In this document: positions 8,058 to 14,750 of the stretch, piece by piece
How positions within the stretch are numbered: the stretch's first letter is position 1
Layout of the letters: each line of letters begins with the position of its first letter
Assembly: GCA_963756745.1 (NCBI GenBank)
Contig: CAVWOU010000013.1
Span: 1 to 20,282 of the forward strand
DNA: 20,282 bases
Direction: 5' to 3'
Origin: DASPWW01 sp963756745
GTDB taxonomy: Bacteria; Actinomycetota; Thermoleophilia; Solirubrobacterales; 70-9
The notes under the pieces: generated by a model
Seen by the model: only the letters and a program-made list of their open reading frames with translations
What the model was told of the DNA's origin: nothing
Database searches by the model: none
Translations under genes and position numbers: made by a program

Positions 8058-8630
8058 GTGGAAGGGGTCGGGGAGGCTTTGACGCGGCGGAGGATGGTGC
8101 CCGCCAGCTGGGCCTCGCCGGCTGTGCTCATCGCGGCCGCGCTGACGGGCCTCGGCCTCGTCCTCGCCTCGTCTACCTCGACCAGCAGAGCCTGTACGCG
8201 GACGATCTGTCGACGGCGTTGATCGTCACCGGGCAGGGGCTCGGCGAGGTGATCGATCGCGTCCCAGACGGACCAGGTGATCACCCCGCCGCTCTTCTTC
8301 GTGGTCAGCTGGCTGACGGCGAAGCTGCGAGACTCGACGTCGTGGCTACAGGTGCCGTCGCTTCTGGCCGGCACCGCCACCATCCCGCTCGTCTACCTCC
8401 TCGGCGCGAAGACCATCGGCCGGCCGGCGGGTCTCGTCGGCGCCGCGCTCACGGCGTTGAGCCCGTACCTGATCTTTTACTCGACCGAGGCGCGTGCGTA
8501 CGCGTTGGTCTTGCTGCTGGTTCTGCTGTCGACCCTCGCCCTCCTCACCGCCCTCGACACCGGCCGGCGCCGCTGGTGGGGCGCCTATGCAGCGTTGTCC
8601 TGCGCGGTCATGTACACGCATTACTCGGGC
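8058..8630 (+). pseudogene. Remnant of a GT39/PMT-2-type membrane glycosyltransferase (N-terminal third)
   Basis: Reading from GTG 8058 gives a first membrane helix (VLIAAALTGLGLVLAS). The frame then breaks near 8170, continues as YLDQQSLYADDLSTALIVTG, breaks again near 8262 and returns to the first frame as ITPPLFFVVSWLTAKL, LVYLLGAKTIGRPAGLVGA and LSPYLIFYSTEARAYALVLL. These are the characteristic early segments of GT39-like (PMT_2/DUF-type mannosyltransferase) proteins of Actinobacteria, including the acidic ADD of the first outer loop and the STEARAY motif. After MYTHYSG the homology stops and a different gene follows, so roughly the last two-thirds are deleted. With two frameshifts and a deletion it cannot make a working enzyme. 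Confidence 0.8.
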
Positions 8631-8659
8631 GCCTATCGCTACGACACCGCCTTCCGGGA

Positions 8660-8970
8660 TCGTGGCGTCGTGGGGTTACAACCTGCTCGTGCGCCTGCTG
8701 TTCAGGGTCAAGATCCGCGACGTGGATTGCTCGTTCAAGGTCTTCAGGCGGGAGGTGCTCGACAAGATCACGATCGAGTGCGACGACTTCTTCGTCGACA
8801 CGGAGCTGATCGCCAAGGCGCGGAAGTGGAACTTCCGCATCGCCGAGAAGGGCGTGCGCCACTATCCCCGGGTTGCCGGGGAGACGAGCGTCAACCCGGG
8901 CGACGTTCCGCGAACCCTGCGAACCGTTCTGCGCATGTGGCAACGTATCCACTATCCGACCCGACGTCAG
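8660..8970 (+). pseudogene. Remnant of a GT2 (DPM-like) glycosyltransferase, C-terminal part
   Basis: This stretch reads NLLVRLLFRVKIRDVDCSF, KVFRREVLDKITIECDDFF, VDTELIAKARKWNFRIAEKG and VRHYPRVAGETSVNP. These are the acceptor loop and C-terminal half of dolichol/polyprenyl-phosphate-sugar synthase-like GT2 proteins: the rDvDCsFKvFRr loop and the fvDtEl..kar segment. The N-terminal nucleotide-binding half, with its VVDDGS and DxD motifs, is absent. The piece is joined directly to the GT39 remnant without a start codon or spacer. It is probably a deletion relic of a gene that once supplied lipid-linked sugar to the neighbouring GT39 enzyme. Confidence 0.82.
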
Positions 8971-8974
8971 GTCG

Positions 8975-9120
8975 AGGCGACAGCGCACGCTGCGGCCCGG
9001 CGGCATGCTGCTGCTAAGCGTGCCGGCGTACCGGTACCCGCCTGTCCTACTTCAACACGATCCTGTTTGCGCCGATCGCGGTCGTGCGCCTCTTGCGTCG
9101 GGTCCAGACTCGGCCACCAG
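8975..9120 (+). pseudogene. Remnant of a SAM-dependent methyltransferase
   Basis: Two fragments in different frames. The first (about 8981-9034) reads LRPGGMLLLSVPAYR, the strand-5 region of class I methyltransferases. The second (about 9042-9120) reads SYFNTILFAPIAVVRLLRRV, the C-terminal SYFNTLLFP.A...RL segment of the same family. The roughly 40 residues expected between them are missing, and everything before strand 5, including the SAM-binding glycine motif, is gone. A palindromic GTACCGGTAC sits at the internal junction. It is the third member of the decayed plus-strand cluster and runs up to the convergent glycosidase gene. Confidence 0.72.
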
Positions 9121-9140
9121 AGCTGCAAGAGAGCCTGGCT

Positions 9141-10355
9141 TCACCCGCGGTGCGATGCTGTCGATCGCCGGCGCAACAGCCACGCCGCCGCAGCACAGAC
9201 AGCGAGCGCGCCGCCCACGACGGCCCACGTCGGAGGCCGGTTGTCGTCGCTTCCCTCCACGTCATGGCCAGTGGGGGTGCCGGTGCTCAGCGCGGAGTAT
9301 GCCGTCCACGCAGGCCTCGGGTTCCCGCCGGCATCGAACAGCCCGGCGGTGCGGCACCACGAGCATGCCGGCTGGCTGGCGGGCGGATCACGCCACGCGT
9401 ACCACAGCAGCCGCGCGACGTTCCACTCCTCCCGCTTGGCCTCGAGGAGTTCGAAAGCCCCGCGGAGCATTTCGGCCTGGCCGTTGATCGTTTCGACAAG
9501 CCTCCCATCGCCGCTCGGGGTCGCGCCCCAACCGAGCTCGGTGACCCAGATCGGCGTCTCGCGATCCTGATGCGAGGCGAGCACTTCCCGAAAGGCGACG
9601 AGCTGACTCCGCACCCCGGCGAGATGCGGGGCGTACGTGTGGACCGCGACGGCGTCGAAGTCGGCGCGTGCCCCGGTCCAGTACAGGCCGTCGAGGAACT
9701 CGGGTCCCTGGATCGCGCCAGGCTTGTCGGGGTCGCCCGACAGACCCCCGACCAGGATCGTCGCGCCGGGATCGGCCATCGTGATCGCCCGCGCCGAGAT
9801 CTGCAGCAGCTCGGCGTAACCATCCACCGAGGGTTTCGGCGCGTAGAACTGAGGTACGTTCGGCTCGTTCCAGATCTCCCACACTCTCACGGGGCGCCGA
9901 GGGACCGAGGGATTCTCGGTCCAAAAGCTCCCGCCCGGCCCGTAGCGGCCGGCGACCTCGTTCAGGAACGCCGCCCACGCAAGCTTTGCGGGACCCGAGC
10001 CGAGCGGTGGCAGGGGGCTCGGCTGACCGCGGTCGCCCGCGTCGCACTGGACGACGAAGCACGGCGTGCCGTACACGACTGGGAGCGGCTCGATCCCGTT
10101 CTCGACCAGGCCTCGGACCAGCCGGTCGGTCGCGGTCCAGTCAAGCGGTGCGCCGCGGCTCGGCTGCATCGACGGCCACGAGATTGCCAGCCGGTAGGTC
10201 CGACGCCCCCCTCGCGCATCAGCGCGAACTCCCGCTCGCCCAGCTCGGTCTGAGGCGACGACGCCGAAGAAGCGAGGACGCTCGGTCGAGGCGCCTGCCG
10301 AGCCGGCTGCGAACAGGACGCAGAGCAGTGCGGCGGCCGTGGCACGGCAGAGCAT
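9141..10355 (-). CDS. Secreted, membrane-anchored clan GH-A glycoside hydrolase (GH5/GH39-like), with a short frame-shifted patch
   Basis: 404 residues from ATG 10355. A signal peptide covers about residues 1-23 (AALLCVLFAAGSAGA). The TIM-barrel follows: YRLAISWPSMQP near residue 53, the acid/base motif VWEIWNEPNVPQF with Glu164, and the nucleophile-strand motif PIWVTELGWG with Glu273, as in clan GH-A. A hydrophobic helix at about 377-393 followed by LLRRR should tie it to the outer face of the membrane. Residues ~34-52 look wrong: another frame there reads PQTELGEREFALMREGGVG, which fits the family (FFGVVPQT...). An extra base near 10256 and a missing base near 10201 cancel out. It probably cleaves a polysaccharide, perhaps the locally made one. 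Substrate unknown. Confidence 0.87.
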   Translation of the reverse strand: MLCRATAAALLCVLFAAGSAGASTERPRFFGVVASDRAGRAGVRADARGGRRTYRLAISWPSMQPSRGAPLDWTATDRLVRGLVENGIEPLPVVYGTPCFVVQCDAGDRGQPSPLPPLGSGPAKLAWAAFLNEVAGRYGPGGSFWTENPSVPRRPVRVWEIWNEPNVPQFYAPKPSVDGYAELLQISARAITMADPGATILVGGLSGDPDKPGAIQGPEFLDGLYWTGARADFDAVAVHTYAPHLAGVRSQLVAFREVLASHQDRETPIWVTELGWGATPSGDGRLVETINGQAEMLRGAFELLEAKREEWNVARLLWYAWRDPPASQPACSWCRTAGLFDAGGNPRPAWTAYSALSTGTPTGHDVEGSDDNRPPTWAVVGGALAVCAAAAWLLRRRSTASHRG

Positions 10356-10368
10356 GGGCCAGGCGGGA

Positions 10369-11169
10369 TTAGTGCTCGAGGACCAGCCCGAGGAAGCGCT
10401 GGGTGCGCTCGTTCTTCGGGTGCTCGAGAACCTCTTGCGGCGCTCCCTGCTCCACGATCACGCCCTGGTCCATGAACACGACCTGCGAGCCGACCTCGCG
10501 GGCGAAGCCCATCTCGTGGGTGACGACGACCATCGTCATCCCTTCATCGGCCAGCTCGCGCATCACGTCGAGCACCTCCTTGACGAGCTCCGGGTCGAGC
10601 GCGCTCGTCACCTCGTCGAAAAGCATCACGTGCGGCTCCATCGCCAGCGCCCGGGCGATCGCGACGCGCTGCTGCTGGCCGCCCGACAGCCGCTCTGGGT
10701 ACTCGTTGATCTTGTCGGCGAGCCCCACGCGGGTCAGCAGCGACTCGGCCTTCGCTCGCGCCTCCTCGCCGGAGCGGTCCAGCACCTTCTGCTGGGCCAT
10801 CGTGACGTTCTCGATCGCCGACTTGTGCGGGAACAGGTTGAACTGCTGGAACACGATTCCCACCCGGCGGCGCACGAAGTCCACTCCCTCGCGCGCGTCG
10901 TTGCCGGTGATCTGCTGGCCCTCGAGCAGGATCCGACCCTCCTCGGGGGGTTCGAGCAGGTTGATGCAGCGCAGCAGCGTGGACTTGCCGGACCCGCTGG
11001 GGCCGATCACGCAGACCACCTGGCCGCGATCGACGTCCATGTCCACCCCGCGGAGGACGTGCAGGCTGCCGAAACGCTTGTGCACGGCCTCCAGGCTCAA
11101 CATCGCCCCGGGCGCCCGCGCATCGCTCTGCTGGAGCGTGGTGGGTGCTTTCTCCTCCACCGCCATCAT
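10369..11169 (-). CDS. Polar amino acid ABC transporter, ATP-binding protein (GlnQ/HisP-like)
   Basis: 266 residues from ATG 11169, one base after the permease stop. A second ATG follows at once (11166), and the conserved domain starts at MLSLEAVHKRFG about 20 residues later. All ABC ATPase motifs are present: Walker A GPSGSGKST, Q-loop FQQFNLFPH, signature LSGGQQQRVAIARALA, Walker B VMLFDEVTSALDP and switch His in VVVTHEMGF. The FQQFNLFPH and TSALDPELV wording is typical of the His/Gln/Glu/Arg uptake subfamily. It drives uptake with the permease at 11171 and the lipoprotein at 12082. The downstream glycosidase start lies 13 bases past its stop, so read-through into it is possible. Substrate not determined by sequence. 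Confidence 0.95.
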   Translation of the reverse strand: MMAVEEKAPTTLQQSDARAPGAMLSLEAVHKRFGSLHVLRGVDMDVDRGQVVCVIGPSGSGKSTLLRCINLLEPPEEGRILLEGQQITGNDAREGVDFVRRRVGIVFQQFNLFPHKSAIENVTMAQQKVLDRSGEEARAKAESLLTRVGLADKINEYPERLSGGQQQRVAIARALAMEPHVMLFDEVTSALDPELVKEVLDVMRELADEGMTMVVVTHEMGFAREVGSQVVFMDQGVIVEQGAPQEVLEHPKNERTQRFLGLVLEH

Positions 11170-11170
11170 C

Positions 11171-11962
11171 CTAGGCCCCCGCCATGCCCGTTGGGGCTGG
11201 CGTCGGTTGGGCCTCGGCACCGCCGCCTCCGCCCCGCTCGGTCTTGCGCTGCTGACGCGCGATCAGCCGGTCGACCACCCGCGCCAGCGGGATCGTGAAC
11301 ACGAGGAAGAACAGCGCGCCAAGCGTAAGCGCGGAGCTGTTGAAGAACTCCGCCTGCACGTCGCGCCCAGCCTGCACCACCTCGACGAACCCGAGCACGC
11401 TGACCAGCGAGGTGTCCTTCATCAGCGCGATGAAGTCGTTGAGCAGCGGCGGGATCACGGTGCGGACCGCCTGCGGGACGATCACGTAGCGCATCGACTG
11501 GCCGTGGCTCATCCCGAGTGAGCGCGCGGCCTCCATCTGTCCACCCGGGATCGCCTCGATCCCCGCCCGGTACACCTCGGCCATGTAGGCGCCGTAGGTG
11601 ATCGTCAGCCCCATCACGCCGTACCAGAAGGGGTCCGGCTTGCCGAGGAACGTGGGTATGCCGATCGCCCGCGGGATCACGCCCTCGAGCGCGAGCGCGC
11701 CGAAGCCGCCCGAAATGAGCAGGAGCACCAGCAGTAGGGGGATGCCCCGGAAGGCGTCGATGTAGGCGATCGTGAGCGCCCGAACCGGCGCCAGGGCTTT
11801 GCCGGGGAGCTGTCGCAGCACCGCGAGCACCAGGCCCCATAGCAGCGAAAGGACGCCGCCGAAGATCGAAAGCAGGATCGTCTGCTGGAATCCCTTGAAT
11901 ACCGAATCGAACTCGTCGAGCATCAGGCTGACGTCGAAGTACTGCTCGATGATTACGTCCAT
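11171..11962 (-). CDS. Polar amino acid ABC transporter permease (HisMQ-like)
   Basis: 263 residues from ATG 11962, preceded by a strong AGGAGGAGAG ribosome site. It has about five membrane helices: an N-terminal helix at TILLSIFGGVLSLLWGLVLA, the characteristic IDAFRGIPLLLVLLLI segment of the HisMQ subfamily, and a cytoplasmic EAA loop YRAGIEAIPGGQMEAARSLG that docks the ATPase. The tail after RLIARQQRKTE is a Gly/Pro-rich cytoplasmic extension. A single permease gene suggests a homodimer. It sits between the binding-protein and ATPase genes in one minus-strand operon; its TAG lies one base from the ATPase ATG. Confidence 0.95.
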   Translation of the reverse strand: MDVIIEQYFDVSLMLDEFDSVFKGFQQTILLSIFGGVLSLLWGLVLAVLRQLPGKALAPVRALTIAYIDAFRGIPLLLVLLLISGGFGALALEGVIPRAIGIPTFLGKPDPFWYGVMGLTITYGAYMAEVYRAGIEAIPGGQMEAARSLGMSHGQSMRYVIVPQAVRTVIPPLLNDFIALMKDTSLVSVLGFVEVVQAGRDVQAEFFNSSALTLGALFFLVFTIPLARVVDRLIARQQRKTERGGGGGAEAQPTPAPTGMAGA

Positions 11963-11965
11963 CTC

Positions 11966-11972
11966 TCCTCCT
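11966..11972 (-). promoter_or_regulatory. Strong ribosome binding site for the permease gene
   Basis: The minus strand reads AGGAGGAGAG directly before ATG 11962. It is the clearest Shine-Dalgarno sequence in the window and fixes the permease start. It contrasts with the leaderless-looking starts of most other genes here. Confidence 0.7.
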
Positions 11973-12014
11973 CTGTTTCCGGTGCGGCCGGGTTCGGCAC
12001 GGCTCTATATACGA

Positions 12015-12042
12015 CGAAGGGGCGCCGCGCGGCGCCCCTTCG
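12015..12042 (-). terminator. Intercistronic hairpin between binding-protein and permease genes
   Basis: A perfect 12-bp inverted repeat: CGAAGGGGCGCC at 12015-12026 pairs with 12031-12042 around a GCGC loop. It lies 39 bases after the lipoprotein stop and 52 before the permease start. No T-run follows on the minus strand (it reads GTCGTATATAGAG), so full termination is doubtful. In many ABC importer operons such a stem-loop partly ends transcription or protects the upstream mRNA, giving more binding protein than permease. That role is inferred here. Confidence 0.65.
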
Positions 12043-12081
12043 CATCACTCCTCCCCGAGTCGGGCCCGGGGTGCTGCTCGT

Positions 12082-12909
12082 CTAGCTGGGCTCGTGCGTG
12101 CCCTCCAGGACCTCCGAGGGCGGCTTGGTCTTGAAGTACTTCTCGTACAGCTCGTCGATCGTGCCGTCGTCCTTCATCTCGGCGAGCGCGTCGTTCACCT
12201 GCTCGCGCAGGCCGTCGTTGTCCTGCGCGAAGGCGAAGCCGTACAGCTCGCCGGTGGGGATCTGCGTGATCTCGAGGTCGCCGAACTTCTTCATCGCGTC
12301 CTCGGCGACCGGCTCGTCGATGACCACCGCATCGACCTGACCCGCGCGCAGCGCGTTGAGCGCGTCGGGGCCCTCGGGGTACCCGCGCACCTCGCTGGCG
12401 TCGGTCTCGTCCTCGACGTACGCCTCGCCGGTGGTCGCGTCCTGCGCGCCCACGGTCGTACCGCCGAGGTCGTCGGTCGTCTGGATGTCCGAGCCCTTGG
12501 GCACGGTCAGCGCCTGGTTCGCCCGGTAGTAGGGGTCCGAGAAGTCGACCGTCCGCTCGCGGCCCTCGGTGATCGTCGACGCCGCCACCGCAACGTCGAA
12601 CTTGCCCTGAGCGGTGTCGCGGAAGATCGTGTCGAAGGACGTGTCCTGGTACTCCACTGGCAGGTCGATCCTCTTGGCCACCTCGTTGAACACGTCGGGG
12701 TCATAGCCGGTGAAGTTGTCGGGGGGTTGCCCGATCTCGAACGGCGGGAACGGGGTGTCCGTGCCCGCCAGGATCTCGCCTTCCTTGATCAGGCTCGGCT
12801 CGCCGCCGCTGACGTCGTCGTCGTCGTCCCCGCCGCACCCGGCCGCGAGCAGCCCGACCGCCAGCAGGGACGCGAACGCGAGGACGATCCAAATCCTTGT
12901 CCTGCTCAT
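12082..12909 (-). CDS. Amino acid ABC transporter substrate-binding lipoprotein (SBP family 3)
   Basis: 275 residues from ATG 12909, with ribosome site AAGGGAG 8 bases upstream. Residues 1-25 form a lipoprotein signal ending in the lipobox LLAAGC (Cys25), followed by an acidic linker with five Asp encoded by repeated GAC codons. The periplasmic-binding fold follows: ILAGTDTPFPPFEI, TGYDPDVFNEVAKR, FDVAVAASTITEGRERTVDF, SDPYYRANQALTVP, and a late VDAVVIDEPVAED hinge/second-lobe segment. This is the SBP_bac_3 signature (His/Gln/Glu/cystine binders). It captures an amino acid outside the membrane for the permease at 11171. Divergent placement beside cysM makes a sulfur amino acid such as cystine an attractive guess, not shown by sequence. 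Confidence 0.95.
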   Translation of the reverse strand: MSRTRIWIVLAFASLLAVGLLAAGCGGDDDDDVSGGEPSLIKEGEILAGTDTPFPPFEIGQPPDNFTGYDPDVFNEVAKRIDLPVEYQDTSFDTIFRDTAQGKFDVAVAASTITEGRERTVDFSDPYYRANQALTVPKGSDIQTTDDLGGTTVGAQDATTGEAYVEDETDASEVRGYPEGPDALNALRAGQVDAVVIDEPVAEDAMKKFGDLEITQIPTGELYGFAFAQDNDGLREQVNDALAEMKDDGTIDELYEKYFKTKPPSEVLEGTHEPS

Positions 12910-12917
12910 TCCGGTTA

Positions 12918-12924
12918 CTCCCTT
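12918..12924 (-). promoter_or_regulatory. Ribosome binding site of the substrate-binding protein gene
   Basis: AAGGGAG on the minus strand, 8 bases before ATG 12909. It decides the start, since the same frame remains open for another 900 bases upstream across the antisense of cysM. Confidence 0.6.
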
Positions 12925-12958
12925 CTCCTCTCGATCAGCACCCCTGTAGCACGCGGGG

Positions 12959-12964
12959 ACATTA
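12959..12964 (-). promoter_or_regulatory. Putative -10 box (TAATGT) of the ABC importer operon
   Basis: TAATGT on the minus strand lies about 50 bases before the lipoprotein ATG, so the transcript would have a leader of roughly 40 bases carrying the ribosome site. No clear -35 element is visible. It is divergent from the cysM box at 13011-13016, with about 46 bases between them. Confidence 0.4.
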
Positions 12965-13010
12965 TCCCTCCATGACCCGCGCGGTCGGCCGGCGGGTTGG
13001 GCCGCAGCAC

Positions 13011-13016
13011 TACACT
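13011..13016 (+). promoter_or_regulatory. Putative -10 box (TACACT) of cysM
   Basis: TACACT is followed after 10 bases by ATG 13027. It argues for the ATG rather than the upstream in-frame TTG at 12997, which would lie before the promoter box. Confidence 0.5.
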
Positions 13017-13026
13017 TTCGGAAGCG

Positions 13027-13995
13027 ATGGTGGAGGACGGCCTCCTCAACCGCCCCTGCGGCGGGCGCTTTTCGAACCTGGTCGAGGCGATCGGGTACAC
13101 GCCGCTGGTCGAGCTCCCGCGGCTGTCCCCGAAGCCCGAAGTCCGCATCTACGCGAAGCTCGAAGGCCGCAACCCCACCGGCTCCGTCAAGGACCGGATC
13201 GCGAGGGCGATGATCGAGGACGCCGAGGAGGAAGGCCTGATCTCGCCCGGGCAGACGATCCTCGAGCCGACCTCGGGCAACACCGGGATCGCGCTTGCGA
13301 TGGTCTGCCGGCGCAAGGGATATCCGCTCGAGGTCGTGCTCCCCGAGAACGTGACCGAGGAGCGGATCCAGCTGCTGCACATGTACGGCGCCGAGATCGT
13401 GTTCTCGGAGGGGGCGAAGGGATCGAACGGGGCGGTCGAGAAGGCGCTCGAGATGGCGGAGGCGGACGCCTCCTACTACATGCCCTACCAGTACGGGAAC
13501 GACGCCAACCCCAGAGCACACTACGAGGGCACCGCGCCGGAGATCCTCGAGGAGCTCGACGAGGTCACGGCCTTCGTGGCCGGGCTCGGGACCGGCGGCA
13601 CGTTGATGGGCGTCGGGCGGAGGCTGAAGGAGGAGGACCCGGACACGAAGGTGGTCGCCGTCGAGCCGATGCAGGGCGAGGACGTGTTCGGCCTGCGGTC
13701 CCTCGACGACGGCTTCATCCCGCCGATCCTCGACCTCTCGCTGCTCGACCGCAAGATCATGGTGTCCAACCGCGACGCGATCGTGTGGACCCAGCGGCTG
13801 CTCCACGAGGAGGGCGTGTTCGCCGGCGTCTCGGCGGGTGCGATCGCCTCCGTGGCGGTGCGGATCGGCGCCGAGCTCGACGGGGGCAACATCGTCTTCC
13901 TGATCCCCGACGACGGCTGGAAGTACCTCTCCTCGGGCGTCTACACGAAGCCGATCGAGGAGCTCGAGGGGGTCGAGTCCACCTTCTGGTGGTAG
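13027..13995 (+). CDS. cysM: Cysteine synthase, CysM-type (O-phosphoserine sulfhydrylase-like)
   Basis: 322 residues from ATG 13027, matching the 323-residue Mycobacterium tuberculosis CysM along nearly its whole length. It is a fold-type II PLP enzyme: PLP lysine 55 in NPTGSVKDR, the phosphate/substrate loop EPTSGNTGI, and the PLP-phosphate glycine loop GLGTGGTLMG. Arg224, in FGLRSLDDGF, occupies the position of M. tuberculosis CysM Arg220, known to select O-phosphoserine over O-acetylserine. The C-terminus (KYLSSGVYTKPIEEL...TFWW) also follows the CysM pattern. In mycobacteria this enzyme takes sulfur from thiocarboxylated CysO, and the Mec peptidase releases cysteine. A Mec-like gene lies 1.5 kb downstream, but no CysO gene is visible between. 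Convergent with the following methyltransferase. Confidence 0.93.
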   Translation: MVEDGLLNRPCGGRFSNLVEAIGYTPLVELPRLSPKPEVRIYAKLEGRNPTGSVKDRIARAMIEDAEEEGLISPGQTILEPTSGNTGIALAMVCRRKGYPLEVVLPENVTEERIQLLHMYGAEIVFSEGAKGSNGAVEKALEMAEADASYYMPYQYGNDANPRAHYEGTAPEILEELDEVTAFVAGLGTGGTLMGVGRRLKEEDPDTKVVAVEPMQGEDVFGLRSLDDGFIPPILDLSLLDRKIMVSNRDAIVWTQRLLHEEGVFAGVSAGAIASVAVRIGAELDGGNIVFLIPDDGWKYLSSGVYTKPIEELEGVESTFWW

Positions 13996-14005
13996 CCGGC
14001 CTCCC

Positions 14006-14707
14006 TCACGACCCGAGGTAGAAGTTCGTCTCGAGCTGCTCGCGGACCGGGTAGTCGAGGAACTCGCGACCGTAGGGGCGAACCTTCTCGAAGTCGAGGA
14101 AGATCCCCGACGCCATCGTCGGCAGCGCGCGGGCGAGCGGCTTCGCCGCGAACGGCGGGAACGGATAGAAGTTGGCGCCGCGAAACTCCCGCAGGCGGTA
14201 GCCGCGGGGGAACCCCGCCTCGAGCAGCGCGTCGACGTCCCCCTTCGTGAATCCCCGCACGTGGGCGAGGCGGTTCCGGATCGAGGTCGGCTGGCGCCCG
14301 ATCAGCAGCAGGATCCGGTTGTGGAGCGAGGCGAGGTTCGGCACGCCGATCAGCAGGCGACCGCCTTCGCGCAGCGTCGCGCTGACCTGGTGAAGGATCC
14401 AGAACACCTCCTTGGTGTGCTCGATGATCTGGTTCGCGATGATCACGTCGACCGATTCCGGCGGGAACGGGAAGGGCTCGCGCTCGATGTCGACCGCGTG
14501 CACCTCGACGCCCCGTTCGCGCAGCACCGCGACGCTTGGAGCGAATGCCTCGAGCGCCAGCAGCCGAGCCGCGGGCTCGACCTCCCGGGCGATCTGCAGG
14601 TCGTAGCCTCTCCCGGCGCCGATGTCGAGCACGTCGCGGTACGGACGCGCCCGCTCGAGGAAGAGACGCATGCATGAACGGCCATAGTTGAGCGAGCGGT
14701 CGATCAC
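14006..14707 (-). CDS. Class I SAM-dependent methyltransferase
   Basis: 233 residues from GTG 14707. SAM-binding motif I is DVLDIGAGRGYDLQIA at about residues 26-41. Then come an acidic strand-2 end (ALEAFAPSV), EVHAVDIEREPFPF and the motif-post-I segment VDVIIANQIIEHTKE, followed by LREGGRLLIGVPN (strand 5). The C-terminal third is unusual: RLAHVRGFTKGDVDALLEAG and an aromatic stretch GANFYPFPPFAAK. The layout suits Methyltransf_11/23-like enzymes acting on small molecules, lipids or glycans; the substrate is not recognisable. It is convergent with cysM (10-base gap) and divergent from the gene at 14751, sharing a compact promoter region. Confidence 0.88.
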   Translation of the reverse strand: MIDRSLNYGRSCMRLFLERARPYRDVLDIGAGRGYDLQIAREVEPAARLLALEAFAPSVAVLRERGVEVHAVDIEREPFPFPPESVDVIIANQIIEHTKEVFWILHQVSATLREGGRLLIGVPNLASLHNRILLLIGRQPTSIRNRLAHVRGFTKGDVDALLEAGFPRGYRLREFRGANFYPFPPFAAKPLARALPTMASGIFLDFEKVRPYGREFLDYPVREQLETNFYLGS

Positions 14708-14730
14708 GCCTTCACCCGGACAACAGCGTC

Positions 14731-14740
14731 ACCCTATCGT
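14731..14740. promoter_or_regulatory. Overlapping divergent -10 boxes
   Basis: The plus-strand sequence ACCCTATCGT holds TATCGT (14735-14740, plus) 10 bases before GTG 14751, and TAGGGT (14736-14731, minus) 23 bases before GTG 14707. The two boxes overlap by two bases, so RNA polymerase could serve only one direction at a time. Confidence 0.4.
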
Positions 14741-14750
14741 CGTCGCGCGA

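Noticed and set aside
9024..9036. GTACCGGTAC palindrome at the methyltransferase junction
   Set aside because: Too short to be called an insertion or recombination site; it is noted only as a possible deletion endpoint.
9084..10253. 389-residue open frame on the plus strand
   Set aside because: It lies opposite the glycosidase with its signal peptide and catalytic NEP and TEL motifs. Only its first few codons belong to the methyltransferase remnant.
12816..12830. Repeated GTC/GAC triplets (five Asp codons)
   Set aside because: A short low-complexity linker after a lipobox is common in actinobacterial lipoproteins; it is not a regulatory repeat.
12910..13806. Long N-terminal extension of the substrate-binding protein frame
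   Set aside because: It is antisense to cysM. The ribosome site at 12918-12924 and the lipoprotein signal fix the start at 12909.
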